A stretch of DNA of 64,000 nt. It comes from Oscillospiraceae bacterium. Lineage in GTDB: Bacteria > Bacillota > Clostridia > Oscillospirales > Oscillospiraceae. Positions within the stretch are counted from its first letter, which is position 1. Every line of letters begins with the position of its first letter. The stretch spans positions 62,001 to 126,000 of the forward strand of contig JAFQBN010000003.1 of NCBI GenBank assembly GCA_017416685.1. The letters are read 5' to 3'. A program made the position numbers and the translations under genes. The notes below the pieces were generated by a model. It had not been told where the DNA came from. It saw only the letters and a program-made list of their open reading frames with translations, and made no database searches. Below, one piece after another: positions 1 to 8,518 of the stretch.

Positions 1-197
1 AAAATGTAAATAAAAGGAAGTAACGGAAAAAACAAGGAGACGGAAGAGGGAAATTTGGGTGGACGTGCGGAAAATGAGAAAAAGGGGAGGGGATTGGATA
101 TTGCGAAAGAAAGGGGGAGGAATTAAAATATACACTGGACATACCCCCTGGACGAGGGGTGTTATTGTTACTTTTGCCGATAAGTCGGAAAATATGT
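1..197. other. Non-coding upstream stretch
   Basis: No convincing reading frame is visible. The first 130 bases are purine-rich on the plus strand. A short GGGG/CCCC hairpin lies near 153-172 just before the promoter of the permease genes. It may be the tail of an upstream intergenic region. Confidence 0.4.
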
Positions 198-199
198 AC

Positions 200-228
200 T
201 TGCCCAAACGGACAAGTTCATATATAAT
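200..228 (+). promoter_or_regulatory. SigmaA promoter of the sugar permease operon
   Basis: A -35 TTGCCC (200-205) and a -10 TATAAT (223-228) are separated by 17 bases. An imperfect inverted repeat ACTTG...CAAGT (198-217) overlaps the -35 and spacer, as a repressor operator would. Transcription would start near 235 and leave a leader of about 180 nt. Confidence 0.75.
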
Positions 229-234
229 GTAATG

Positions 235-417
235 TAACGATAGCAGCCGCCCTCCTGTCGGCGGTATCCTCCCTGCCTGTCAAGGCAGACACATCGTCTG
301 TAAAGGTCGGCGCGAAGCGTTTCGGCCGTACCTTCTGATGGTGTCGCCGGACAGATCTCATCCCACCGGCGAGGCCGAGAACGTGGACCCTCCACAACCA
401 AGAAAGGAAGTTAGCGC
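235..417 (+). promoter_or_regulatory. Long structured 5' leader
   Basis: About 180 nt separate the predicted transcription start from the first permease codon. Small hairpins are visible: CCGCC/GGCGG near 246-265, CTGCC/GGCAG near 273-288, and an AAGGT/ACCTT pairing near 313-345. No known riboswitch consensus was recognised and there is no T-run terminator. It may only be an untranslated leader. Confidence 0.35.
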
Positions 418-1383
418 ATGAACATTACCGCCCAGAAAGAACTGGCCGCGCAGACCCCGCTTCGCAAGCAGGGCTTCTGGCTCCGCGTCCAAAAGAACTG
501 GCAGTTGCATCTGCTGATGGCCCTGCCTGTTCTGTACCTGATCGTCTTCTACTATGCACCCATGTACGGTCTGCAGATCGCCTTTAAGGATTTCCGCACC
601 CGTGCCGGTATCTGGGGCAGTGAGTGGGTCGGCTTCAAGCATTTTATCGACTTCTTCAACGCCTACAACTTCTGGGAGCTGATCAAGAACACCCTGGTGC
701 TCTCTCTGTACACCATCGCCGCCAGCTTCCCCATCCCCATCGTGCTGGCCCTGATGCTGCACGTCAGTGAGCGCAAGGTCCTGAAGAAGCTGACTCAGAA
801 CGTGTCCTACATGCCCCACTTTATCTCCGTTGTCGTTCTGGTCGGTATTGTTAACCAGATCCTCAGCCCCATCGGTGTGGCCACCACGCTGTACAACTTC
901 TTTGGTGGAGTGGGTACCGCTCCCGATATCCGAGGCAGCGCCGCCGCTTTCCGCCACCTGTATGTGTGGTCCGGCGTGTGGCAGCAGATGGGCTGGAGCA
1001 CCATCATCTACGTGGCTGCACTGTCCGGCGTGTCCCATGAGCTGCATGAGGCTGCCGAGCTGGACGGCGCCAGCCGCTGGAAGCGCGTGCTGAATGTGGA
1101 TCTGCCCGCCATCCTGCCCACCATCTGCATCATGCTGATTCTGCGATTCGGTTCCACCATGAGCGTTGGCTTTGAGAAGGTGTACCTGATGCAGAACGAC
1201 CTGAACCTGTCCACTTCCGAGGTCATTTCTACTTACGTTTACAAGGTTGGCTTTACCAAGGCCAATCAGCAGTCTTACGGTACCGCCATTGACCTGTTCA
1301 ACGCCGTGATCAACACCATCATGCTGGTCAGCGTGAACGCCATCACCAGCAAGCTGACCAACGGCGAGCAGGGTCTGTTCTGA
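418..1383 (+). CDS. Sugar ABC transporter permease, LplB type
   Basis: This is an inner-membrane permease of a binding-protein-dependent carbohydrate importer (MalF-like half, LplB/COG4209 family). Of its 321 residues, about 33-53, 90-115, 134-150, 185-205, 230-245 and 285-305 are hydrophobic. The permease EAA loop is present (EAAELDGASRW from about 211), which docks on the ATPase. The start is ATG after AAGGAAG. The second permease follows 20 nt later. No binding protein or ATPase is in the window: the binding protein may lie upstream, and the ATPase may be a shared MsmX-type protein encoded elsewhere (inference). The substrate is probably an oligosaccharide or polysaccharide fragment but cannot be told from sequence. 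Confidence 0.9.
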   Translation: MNITAQKELAAQTPLRKQGFWLRVQKNWQLHLLMALPVLYLIVFYYAPMYGLQIAFKDFRTRAGIWGSEWVGFKHFIDFFNAYNFWELIKNTLVLSLYTIAASFPIPIVLALMLHVSERKVLKKLTQNVSYMPHFISVVVLVGIVNQILSPIGVATTLYNFFGGVGTAPDIRGSAAAFRHLYVWSGVWQQMGWSTIIYVAALSGVSHELHEAAELDGASRWKRVLNVDLPAILPTICIMLILRFGSTMSVGFEKVYLMQNDLNLSTSEVISTYVYKVGFTKANQQSYGTAIDLFNAVINTIMLVSVNAITSKLTNGEQGLF

Positions 1384-1403
1384 GAAAGTGAGGTTTGAAA
1401 ATA

Positions 1404-2312
1404 ATGGCTAAAACAAACGACATTAAGATCAAGCGTCACCACACTTGGGACGACAAGATTCTGTACTGGTCTACCGACATTGTTCTGGTGGTGCTGCTGC
1501 TGATCGTTGCTTACCCCATCATTTACGTTCTGTCCAACTCCTTCTCCTCCGGTATCGCCGTTTCCAGCGGCCGCGTGCTGCTGTGGCCCGTGGAGCCGTC
1601 CCTGAAAGGTTATGAGGTCATCTTCGCCTACAAGAGTGTGTGGGTCGGCTTTGCCAATAGTATCTTCTATACTGTGTGCGGTACTACCATCAACATGGTC
1701 CTGTCCGTGCTGGCGGCGTACCCCCTGTCCCGCCACAATTATCAGGGCCGCGGCGTGGTCACCGTCATGTTTACCATGACCATGATCTTCTCCGCCGGTA
1801 TGATCCCCACCTACCTGCTGATGAGCAAGCTGCACCTGACCAACAGCCGTTTGGGCATCCTGCTGTCCGGTGCTATCAGCGCGTACAACATGATCATCAT
1901 CCGCACCTACTTCAAGAGCAGCATCCCCGGCGAGCTGATCGAGGCCGCCCGTATCGACGGCTGCTCCGAGCTGCGCACCCTGTTCAGCGTGGTGCTGCCC
2001 CTGTCCAAGGCTGTGCTGTCCGTGGTCACCCTGTACTACGCCGTGGCTCACTGGAACAACTACTTTACCTGCATGCTGTATCTGCGCGATGAGAGCAAGC
2101 AGCCCCTGCAGATCGTCCTGCGAAACATTCTGGATGCGCAGCAGGTGGACCAGATGGTCACCGATCCCGAGCTGCGCCGACAGATGGCCGGTATGGCCGA
2201 CCTGATCAAGTACTGTCTGATCGTGGTCACCTCCGCCCCCATCATTGCCATGTACCCCTTCGTCCAGAAGTTCTTCGAGAAGGGCGTTATGATCGGCAGC
2301 GTCAAGGGTTAA
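1404..2312 (+). CDS. Sugar ABC transporter permease, LplC/YtcP type
   Basis: This is the MalG-like partner permease (COG0395, 302 aa) of the preceding protein. It has a long first transmembrane segment (about 24-43), more hydrophobic spans, and the EAA motif at about 180 (EAARIDGCSEL). The ATG at 1404 is chosen because AGTGAGG sits 10 nt upstream; the in-frame TTG at 1395 would abut that site. The two permeases form a heterodimeric channel and are surely co-transcribed. A strong GC hairpin without a T-run follows the stop codon and may set expression relative to the downstream reductase. Confidence 0.9.
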   Translation: MAKTNDIKIKRHHTWDDKILYWSTDIVLVVLLLIVAYPIIYVLSNSFSSGIAVSSGRVLLWPVEPSLKGYEVIFAYKSVWVGFANSIFYTVCGTTINMVLSVLAAYPLSRHNYQGRGVVTVMFTMTMIFSAGMIPTYLLMSKLHLTNSRLGILLSGAISAYNMIIIRTYFKSSIPGELIEAARIDGCSELRTLFSVVLPLSKAVLSVVTLYYAVAHWNNYFTCMLYLRDESKQPLQIVLRNILDAQQVDQMVTDPELRRQMAGMADLIKYCLIVVTSAPIIAMYPFVQKFFEKGVMIGSVKG

Positions 2313-2329
2313 TCCAATCAACAACTGTG

Positions 2330-2357
2330 TTTGCCCCGGGCCTTGTGCCCGGGGCAA
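2330..2357 (+). repeat. Intercistronic hairpin
   Basis: A perfect 11-bp inverted repeat (TTTGCCCCGGG / CCCGGGGCAAA, 6-nt loop) lies between the permease and reductase genes. No U-tract follows, so it is more likely an mRNA-stabilising or partial attenuation element than a full terminator. Confidence 0.55.
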
Positions 2358-2414
2358 ATTCAACTCCGGAAATGAAAGCCGGAGGAGGAATATTTGACTT
2401 AGGAGGAGAAGAAA

Positions 2415-3350
2415 ATGAAAACGGTCAACATTCGCGGTCTGGATATTTCTCAGTTCAGCCTGGGTACCGTCCAGCTGGGTGTCAACTACGGGCTGGCCAA
2501 CACCGTCGGTGTGCCCAGCCAGGAGAAAGCCTTTGAACTGCTGGATGCCGCCCGTCGCGTGGGCGTCAACTGTCTGGATACTGCCAATGCCTACGGTACC
2601 AGTGAGCAGGTTGTGGGCGATTGGCACAAGGCCACCGGCGGCGGAATGAATATCGTCAGCAAGTTTAAGGTGCGTGACCCGGCCGACCCCGTCGGTCAGT
2701 TCAAGGCGCAGCTGCAGCTGTCTCAGGAACGGCTGGGCAAGGTTGCCGGCTATCTGTTCCATGACGACAAGGATCTGCGCGCCTATGGTGATGCACTTCG
2801 GGAGGAGTTTCTGCGGGCCAAAGAGGATGGAAAGACCTCCTTTGTGGGCGCCTCCGTTTACACCGCTGATGATGTGGAGTTCATGCTGGAGCATCACCCC
2901 TGGCTTGAGGCCGTTCAGCTGCCCATGAGTGTGCTGGACACCCGCATTGCGGAGCGCGGCCTGCTGGAGGAGCTGCGCAAGCGCAACATCATCGTATTCG
3001 TCCGCAGTGTGTTCCTGCAGGGAATGCTGTGTATGGACAAGGCGCCTGAGCAGCACAGCTTCATGCAGCCCAGCCTGGATGCCATTGCCGAGGTTGCCCG
3101 TGCCGGCGGCCTGACCATGCCCCAGCTGGCGGTGGCCTATATCCGCGACCTGCCCGGCGTGACCAGCCTGGTGCTGGGCTGCGAAAAGGCGGAGCAGGTG
3201 GTGGACAACGCCAACCTGATCAACACCCGTCCCCTGACCGCTGCTGAGATGGATGCCATCGCCGAGATCGGCCGTAAGGCTCCCATTGAGCGCACGATGG
3301 AGGTCATCCGCGGTGTGAAGTGGGATCCCAAGACCGGAAAAGCCAAGTAA
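2415..3350 (+). CDS. Aldo/keto reductase
   Basis: A 311-residue NADP-dependent oxidoreductase of the aldo/keto reductase superfamily (TIM barrel, cytosolic). The catalytic tetrad is visible: Asp55 and Tyr60 in CLDTANAYG, Lys83 in VSKFK, His116 in YLFHDD. The start is ATG after TAGGAGGAG. It follows the permeases by 102 nt, with a hairpin between and no evident new promoter, so it probably belongs to the same operon and may act on an imported sugar or its breakdown product (inference). A strong terminator follows. The exact substrate is unknown. Confidence 0.88.
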   Translation: MKTVNIRGLDISQFSLGTVQLGVNYGLANTVGVPSQEKAFELLDAARRVGVNCLDTANAYGTSEQVVGDWHKATGGGMNIVSKFKVRDPADPVGQFKAQLQLSQERLGKVAGYLFHDDKDLRAYGDALREEFLRAKEDGKTSFVGASVYTADDVEFMLEHHPWLEAVQLPMSVLDTRIAERGLLEELRKRNIIVFVRSVFLQGMLCMDKAPEQHSFMQPSLDAIAEVARAGGLTMPQLAVAYIRDLPGVTSLVLGCEKAEQVVDNANLINTRPLTAAEMDAIAEIGRKAPIERTMEVIRGVKWDPKTGKAK

Positions 3351-3364
3351 ACAAATGCGACAAA

Positions 3365-3400
3365 CAAAGCGCACGCTGCAGCGTGCGCTTTGTTTTTTGT
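3365..3400 (+). terminator. Rho-independent terminator
   Basis: A 12-bp stem (CAAAGCGCACGC / GCGTGCGCTTTG, TGCA loop) is followed by TTTTTTG. It closes the permease-reductase operon. Confidence 0.9.
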
Positions 3401-3413
3401 GGGCGGAAAATTC

Positions 3414-3442
3414 TTGCCAAGAAAAGGGGAATAAGGTATAAT
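3414..3442 (+). promoter_or_regulatory. SigmaA promoter of the Na/Pi symporter
   Basis: TTGCCA (3414-3419), a 17-base spacer and TATAAT (3437-3442). The leader to the ATG at 3514 is about 65 nt. Confidence 0.8.
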
Positions 3443-3513
3443 AGTGGTGTTATTAGAATGGGAGAGAAGGTCACCCTGCGAGGCGGCGAAATAAACAAGA
3501 GGGGTGTTTATTC

Positions 3514-5316
3514 ATGACGATTGAATTCATCATCAAAGCGATACAGCTGCTGGGCGGCTTGGCCATGTTCCTGTACGGCATGGAACTGATGGGCGACGGT
3601 CTGAAGCAGGGTTCCGGTGCGGCACTGAAAAACGTGCTGGGAAAGATGACCCAAAACGTGGTTATGGGTGTGCTGACCGGCGCACTGGTCACCGCCATTA
3701 TCCAGAGTTCCACCGCCACCATCGTGCTGACGGTGGGCCTGATCGGTGCAGGCATCCTGAACCTGAAGCAGGCTGTGGGTATCGTTATGGGTGCCAACAT
3801 CGGCACGACCGTTACGGCCCAGATCATCCGCCTGATGGATATTGACAAGAGCGATTCTATTTTGGCATTCTTTAACCCGGACACCCTGGCACCCTTGGCT
3901 TTGGTGCTGGGCATCGTCCTGTTCATGTTTATCGGTAAGAATGTGTCCAAGAATGTGGGCATGATTTGTCTGGGTTTTGGAATTCTGTTTACCGGCCTGT
4001 CCCTGATGACCGGTGCGGTTGAGGGTCTGGAGAATTCCGAGCTGTTCAAGAACATTATTGCCTACTTTGCCGACATGCCCCTGATGTCCCTGCTCATCGG
4101 TCTGGTGCTGACGGTTATTATGCAGAGTTCCTCCGCTACGGTTGGTATTTTGCAGACTCTGGCCTCCTCCACCGGCACCATCACCTTTGATGTGGTCTAT
4201 CCCATGATCATGGGCATCAACATCGGTACCTGTGTTACTACCGCTCTGGTTTGTTCTATCGGCACCGGAAAGGATGCCAAGCGCACCGGTGTGGTCCATA
4301 TCGTGTTTAATGTTGTTGGCACCATAATCTTCATGGTTGCCATGGCTCTGCTGCGTTCCTTCGGTGCTTTCGAGGGGTTATGGGGGAGAGTGTCCGACAG
4401 CGGCACCATCGCAAACTTCCAAACCGTGTTTAACCTGGTTACTGCCGTTATCCTGCTGCCTTTCGCCGGCCTGCTGATGAAGACCGCCTGCGCCGTGGTC
4501 AAGGAGGACCCGCCCAAGGAGAACAAGTATCCCGAGCTGTCTGCTCTGGACAAGAAGCTGATGATCTCTCCCACCGTGGCTCTGGGTCAGGCCGGACGCT
4601 CTTTGGGCGTGATGGCCCGCGCCGCGCTGGACAATACCAAGCTGGCCCTTGCCCAGTTCAGAGGGTATGATGAGGCGCGCGCGGCGGAAATTGCCGATTG
4701 CGAGGAGAAACTGGATAACTTTGCCGATGCCTCCGATAACTTCCTCATCGAGCTGTTCCAGTACGTGGAGAACGAGCGGGACAACCGCCAGCTGAACATG
4801 GTCATGCAGTGCGTGCCTGCTGTGGAGCGCATCGGTGACTACGCCACCAACTACGACGAGATGGCCAAGAAGCTGCACGATGCGGGGCAGAGCTTTTCCG
4901 AAAGCGCCCAGAGGGAGCTGGACATTCTGGGCGGTGCTGTGGAGGAGATCATCGGTCTGACCGCTGCCGCTCTGCAGCAGGACGATGAAAACATCGCCCG
5001 CCGCATCGAGCCGCTGGAAGAGGTCATTGACGATATGGTTCTGCTGCTGCGTGACCGCCACGCCGCCCGCCTGCGTCAGGGTATCTGCACTGTGGATACC
5101 AGCCTGGTGTTTATGGAGGTGCTGACCCTGTTGGAGCGTGCTGCCGACCAGTGTTCCAGCATTGCCATGCTGATGCTGGGCCGCCACAACGAGGACATCA
5201 TGAAGAATCACCATCTCTACCTGCAGGAGCTGCATGAATCCGGTGACCTTTCCTATGTGAATGAGCTGGAAGGCCGCAAGGCTGAGTTCCTGAGTCCCCT
5301 GGAGAGTGTTCAATAA
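3514..5316 (+). CDS. Na+/phosphate symporter with PhoU-like domain
   Basis: A 600-residue NptA/YjbB-type Na/Pi cotransporter (PF02690 repeats). The inverted membrane repeats carry the signatures QSSTATI (about 64) and QSSSATVG (about 204), with roughly eight to ten hydrophobic segments up to residue 335. Residues about 360-590 are soluble, helical and acidic and resemble a PhoU domain, the usual arrangement in Firmicutes. The ATG follows AGAGGGG. It is monocistronic, between its own promoter and a following stem-loop. The role is phosphate uptake or efflux balance; direction cannot be inferred. Confidence 0.92.
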   Translation: MTIEFIIKAIQLLGGLAMFLYGMELMGDGLKQGSGAALKNVLGKMTQNVVMGVLTGALVTAIIQSSTATIVLTVGLIGAGILNLKQAVGIVMGANIGTTVTAQIIRLMDIDKSDSILAFFNPDTLAPLALVLGIVLFMFIGKNVSKNVGMICLGFGILFTGLSLMTGAVEGLENSELFKNIIAYFADMPLMSLLIGLVLTVIMQSSSATVGILQTLASSTGTITFDVVYPMIMGINIGTCVTTALVCSIGTGKDAKRTGVVHIVFNVVGTIIFMVAMALLRSFGAFEGLWGRVSDSGTIANFQTVFNLVTAVILLPFAGLLMKTACAVVKEDPPKENKYPELSALDKKLMISPTVALGQAGRSLGVMARAALDNTKLALAQFRGYDEARAAEIADCEEKLDNFADASDNFLIELFQYVENERDNRQLNMVMQCVPAVERIGDYATNYDEMAKKLHDAGQSFSESAQRELDILGGAVEEIIGLTAAALQQDDENIARRIEPLEEVIDDMVLLLRDRHAARLRQGICTVDTSLVFMEVLTLLERAADQCSSIAMLMLGRHNEDIMKNHHLYLQELHESGDLSYVNELEGRKAEFLSPLESVQ

Positions 5317-5323
5317 CAAGCCG

Positions 5324-5358
5324 AAAACGGCAGCTGACCCCCGGTCGGCTGCCGTTTA
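5324..5358 (+). terminator. Stem-loop, weak terminator
   Basis: A 10-bp stem AAACGGCAGC / GCTGCCGTTT is followed only by ATC, so it is a weak terminator or read-through element between the symporter and the radical SAM gene, whose ATG is 15 nt downstream. Confidence 0.6.
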
Positions 5359-5372
5359 TCATAGAGGAGAAT

Positions 5373-6212
5373 ATGAAGCGATTTCGAAAGGTTTATTTGG
5401 AAATATCCAATCTCTGCAATCTGCACTGCAGCTTTTGCCCCGGCACCCGGCGAAGGGCGCAGACCATGGGCCGCGAGCAATTCGAGCGGCTGCTGGACAA
5501 GCTGGTGGGGTGGACGGACTATCTCTACTTTCATCTGATGGGTGAGCCGCTGTGTCATCCTCTGCTGGGCGAGTTTCTGGATTTGGCGGGGCAGCGGGGG
5601 TTTCGGGTCATACTGACCACCAACGGCACCCTGCTGCCCAAGCGGCAGGAACTGCTGCTGAACGCTCCCGCCCTGCATAAAGTGAATGTATCCCTCCATG
5701 CCTTTGAGGCCAACGATCTGCCAACATCCTTTACGGACTACCTGTCCGGCTGTGTGGCCTTTGGGCAGGCGGCCCGGGGGAAGAAGCTGGTGGTTTACCG
5801 CCTGTGGAACGAGGGGGGCGCAGACCGCCTGAACGGATCGGCGTTGGAAACGCTTCGCAGAGGGTTCCCCGGGGAATGGAAGTCTCAGCGCCGGGGAATG
5901 AAACTGGCCGAGGGCATTTATCTGGAACACGGCGAGAAGTTCGACTGGCCCGACCTTGAGGGGGAGGACGGCGGTGAGCAGGTGTTCTGCTATGGTCTGC
6001 GGGATCAGATCGGCGTGTTGTGTGATGGTACGGTGGTGCCATGCTGCCTGGACCATGAGGGGGATGTCCCCCTTGGCAATCTGCTGGAGCAGACCCTGGA
6101 CGAGATCATGGACAGCGCCCGGACGGGCGCGATCTGCGCCGGCTTTGCACAGGGGAAAGCTGTGGAAGAATTGTGCCGCAAGTGTGGCTTTGCAAGACAG
6201 AAATTCGGATAA
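5373..6212 (+). CDS. Radical SAM/SPASM domain protein
   Basis: A 279-residue radical SAM enzyme. The N-terminal CNLHCSFC motif (C-x3-C-x2-C, about 13-20) binds the 4Fe-4S cluster that cleaves S-adenosylmethionine. The C-terminal part (about 208-275) has further cysteines in CDGTVVPCCLDHE and CRKCGF, resembling a reduced SPASM domain. The start ATG follows AGAGGAGA. No candidate peptide substrate was found beside it. This short SPASM type is common in Clostridia with unknown substrate. It may be read through from the symporter gene. Confidence 0.8.
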   Translation: MKRFRKVYLEISNLCNLHCSFCPGTRRRAQTMGREQFERLLDKLVGWTDYLYFHLMGEPLCHPLLGEFLDLAGQRGFRVILTTNGTLLPKRQELLLNAPALHKVNVSLHAFEANDLPTSFTDYLSGCVAFGQAARGKKLVVYRLWNEGGADRLNGSALETLRRGFPGEWKSQRRGMKLAEGIYLEHGEKFDWPDLEGEDGGEQVFCYGLRDQIGVLCDGTVVPCCLDHEGDVPLGNLLEQTLDEIMDSARTGAICAGFAQGKAVEELCRKCGFARQKFG

Positions 6213-6245
6213 AAAAGGACCCGACCGCCGGTCGGGTCCTTTTTG
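6213..6245. terminator. Bidirectional terminator
   Basis: AAAAGGACCCGACC / GGTCGGGTCCTTTT stem with T-runs on both strands, between the convergent radical SAM and MgtC genes. Confidence 0.92.
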
Positions 6246-6248
6246 GTA

Positions 6249-6947
6249 TTAGTATTCCTGCGCCACGGGAACGGCGATGAGGATATAATCGTAGGCCTGC
6301 AGCTCGGACAGCAGGTCAGCAGAACTCTCAGCCGCCAGGGTAACGATTTCAAGACCGATATGCTCGGGGGTGCCGCTCTTGGCGGGCAGCACCTGAATGG
6401 AGGCCACGCGAGGGGAGATCTCACGGACAAAGTCGTTGACATGGGAAATGTGGGACAGCTCTAAGTAATAGGTATCCGAATGCAAGCGTTTGGTACCCCA
6501 CTCCAACCGGGTGAAGATGGTGATGGTGACGGTCATCAAAAGCCAGGCAGCGATGGCACCGGCATAAAATCCCGCGCCGATGGCAAGACCCAGACAGGCG
6601 GTGGCCCACAGGCCGGCGGCAGTGGTCAGGCCGGTGACCCGGGTATGGTTTCGGGTAATAATGGTGCCGGCGCCCAAAAAACCTACGCCGGTGATGACCT
6701 GTGCGCTGATGCGCATGGGGTCACCATCCAGATGCAGCACCTGAGTGGAGTACAGACCCACCATCACGGTCATGGCAGAGCCAAGACAGACCAGAATATG
6801 GGTGCGCAGACCGGCGGCCCGACCGTGGCGGCCCCGCTCGGAGCCGATGCAGCCGCCGATCAGCACGGCCAGCAGGATGCGAAACAGGGCAGAGGCGAGA
6901 TTGAATTGGGCCAATGTATTACAAAGGTCGGTGAAAACTTGGTTCAA
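6249..6947 (-). CDS. MgtC/SapB family membrane protein
   Basis: A 232-residue protein of the MgtC/SapB family. The N-terminal half (about 12-140) has four to five membrane segments and the family signature (GCIGSERGRHGRAAGLRTH, about 32-50). The C-terminal 85 residues form a soluble ACT-like domain. TTG is the start, chosen because AGGAGGG lies 6 nt upstream and no ATG fits. The family is linked to Mg2+ homeostasis and inhibition of ATP synthase in pathogens; the role in gut commensals is unclear. It is divergent from the galactose mutarotase gene. Confidence 0.88.
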   Translation of the reverse strand: MNQVFTDLCNTLAQFNLASALFRILLAVLIGGCIGSERGRHGRAAGLRTHILVCLGSAMTVMVGLYSTQVLHLDGDPMRISAQVITGVGFLGAGTIITRNHTRVTGLTTAAGLWATACLGLAIGAGFYAGAIAAWLLMTVTITIFTRLEWGTKRLHSDTYYLELSHISHVNDFVREISPRVASIQVLPAKSGTPEHIGLEIVTLAAESSADLLSELQAYDYILIAVPVAQEY

Positions 6948-7023
6948 ATGGAACCCTCCTTGAAAATATTTCTATTAGAATACTGCAAAACAGTGTGGAT
7001 GTCAAGAAGAATTACGACAGACT

Positions 7024-7052
7024 GCTTGACCTCGGGTTGAGGCTGGTATATG
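7024..7052 (+). promoter_or_regulatory. SigmaA promoter of galM
   Basis: TTGACC (7024-7029), 17-base spacer, TATGAT (7047-7052), 32 bases before the galM ATG. Confidence 0.75.
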
Positions 7053-7084
7053 ATAGAAAAAACCGAAACAGGAGGCTGAAAGAC

Positions 7085-8059
7085 ATGCAAAAAGTTGTAT
7101 TCGGAACGCTGGACGGCGTGGAGATCATCAAATATACCCTGACCTGCGCGGGGGTGGAGGCCGATGTAATGACCTACGGTGCCACCCTGACCGCCCTGCG
7201 GGTGCCTGACCGGGCGGGCAAGCCTGTCAGCGTGGTGTTTGGTCACGAAACCTTTGAGGAGTATCTGACCAAGTCCGGCTACCACGGCGCCACCGTGGGC
7301 CGCTTTGCAAACCGCATCGGCAAGAGTCAGTTCGTGCTGAACGGTCAAACTTTCCATGTGTCCGCCAACGAGGGCGCCAACAGCCTCCACGGCGGCATCA
7401 AGGGCTTTGACAAGCGGATTTGGACTGTAGTCAGGCAGCAGGAGGACCTGCTGCAGCTGAACTACCTCAGTCCCGACGGGGAGGAAGGCTTCCCCGGTAA
7501 TCTGGACGTGACGGTCACCTACCGCCTGACGGCGGACAAGGGTTTGGTTATCGAGTATGACGCCGTCAGCGACAAGGACACCGTCATCAGCCTGACCAAC
7601 CACTCCTACTTCAACGTGGGTGGGGTGGAGACCACCACCGACAGTCTGCTGCTGCACATTGATGCCGACCGCATTACCCCTGCTGATGAGGAACTGATCC
7701 CTCACGGCCGGTTCCGGGATGTGGAGGGGACTCTGTTTGATTTCCGTACCCCCAAGGCCTTTATCGGCGACCTGTCCGCAGACCCGGTGCTGGGCAAGCG
7801 CGGCTGCTATGATGAGAACTTTGTCCTCAACGGCAGTGGTATGCGCCGCATCGCCACTCTGGAGGGCGGCAGCCGGGGCATCAAGCTGGAGGTGTTTACC
7901 GACCAGCCGGGTATGCAGATCTACTCCGGAAATCCCAACGCCATCGCCCTGGAGACCCAGAACTTCCCCAACGCGGTCAACTGCCCGGAGTATCCCAGCG
8001 CTGTGCTGCGTGCCGGGGAGCATTACCGCACCGCCACCGAGTATCGGTTTCATAACTGA
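7085..8059 (+). CDS. galM: Aldose 1-epimerase (galactose mutarotase)
   Basis: A 324-residue cytosolic mutarotase interconverting alpha and beta anomers of galactose/glucose. Family motifs are GRFANRI (about 72-78), GANSLHGG (about 95-102), LTNHSYFNVGG (about 168-178) and LETQNFPNAVN near the C-terminus; the conserved His and Glu catalytic residues are within NHSYF and LETQNF. The ATG at 7085 follows an AGGAGG site and the promoter ends at 7052, so longer in-frame starts upstream overlap the promoter and are rejected. Monocistronic. It may serve sugars released by the glycosidases at the window's end (inference). Confidence 0.93.
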   Translation: MQKVVFGTLDGVEIIKYTLTCAGVEADVMTYGATLTALRVPDRAGKPVSVVFGHETFEEYLTKSGYHGATVGRFANRIGKSQFVLNGQTFHVSANEGANSLHGGIKGFDKRIWTVVRQQEDLLQLNYLSPDGEEGFPGNLDVTVTYRLTADKGLVIEYDAVSDKDTVISLTNHSYFNVGGVETTTDSLLLHIDADRITPADEELIPHGRFRDVEGTLFDFRTPKAFIGDLSADPVLGKRGCYDENFVLNGSGMRRIATLEGGSRGIKLEVFTDQPGMQIYSGNPNAIALETQNFPNAVNCPEYPSAVLRAGEHYRTATEYRFHN

Positions 8060-8072
8060 ACATTAAAGCGCG

Positions 8073-8101
8073 AAAGACCGCCGAAAGGCGGTCTTTCTTT
8101 G
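8073..8101 (+). terminator. Terminator of galM
   Basis: AAAGACCGCC-GAAA-GGCGGTCTTT with tetraloop, followed by CTTTG. Confidence 0.85.
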
Positions 8102-8109
8102 TTGAGATT

Positions 8110-8138
8110 GTGGGGCGTCGGGGACGCCGCCCCCTACG
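8110..8138. repeat. GC-rich palindromic repeat, copy A
   Basis: TGGGGCGTCGGGGACGCCGC continuing CCCCTACG. It recurs at 18240-18268 with one internal base change (GTCGGGGACG to GTCGAGGACG). The halves pair imperfectly (GGGGCGTC against GACGCCGCCCC). Non-coding and intergenic in both places, so a REP-like dispersed element. Confidence 0.6.
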
Positions 8139-8214
8139 TCATCAGGGGAGGTTTGCGGGAACGAAATGTCCACCGCAGCAGGCGCGTTTGTGCGATAGAA
8201 GTAAAATTCGGTTG

Positions 8215-8293
8215 ATGCTTGGCAGGGCGGCAGCGTTTTGGGTACTTTGCCGCCGAGGGCAAAGCACCTCGCCCCGCAGGGCGAAACCCGATT
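8215..8293. repeat. Non-coding region with imperfect inverted repeat
   Basis: GGTACTTTGCC (8241-8251) pairs with GGGCAAAGCACC (8256-8267). The surrounding bases contain no supportable gene. The shape resembles dispersed intergenic elements of gut Clostridia, but only one copy is in this window. Confidence 0.35.
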
Positions 8294-8506
8294 TTATCGA
8301 GGCCAAGATAACCCCTTGGGCAGACCAAAAACATAGTCGGCACTTACATTGTAATGCTTGCAAAAGGCGATAATGAAGTTGATAGGCGGGGTGACCTTCC
8401 CGGTTTCGTACCGTGCGATTTGCACTTGATGCCAGCCGATGGCCTTTGCCAAATCCCGCTGGGACTCGTCGTGGTCGGTTCTGATTTCAGCAAGTCTGTG
8501 GTTCAT
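8294..8506 (-). CDS. XRE-family HTH regulator (small)
   Basis: A 70-residue protein made of one Cro/CI-type helix-turn-helix: SQRDLAKAIGWHQVQIARYE (15-34) spans the two helices, followed by the typical NVSADYVFGLP end. The ATG follows AGGAGG at 6 nt. It is divergent from a ribbon-helix-helix gene across a 103-base intergenic region full of ATAGCT half-sites, so it probably represses both genes. It resembles a control gene of a mobile element or toxin-antitoxin locus, but no toxin, integrase or phage gene is near. Confidence 0.82.
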   Translation of the reverse strand: MNHRLAEIRTDHDESQRDLAKAIGWHQVQIARYETGKVTPPINFIIAFCKHYNVSADYVFGLPKGLSWPR

Positions 8507-8518
8507 AGTAAGCCTCCT

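Noticed and set aside
1275..3374. A 699-codon minus-strand frame across the permease and reductase genes
   Set aside because: Spans two real genes and their gap and is His/Gly/Gln-rich without motifs; the plus-strand genes have ribosome sites and family signatures.
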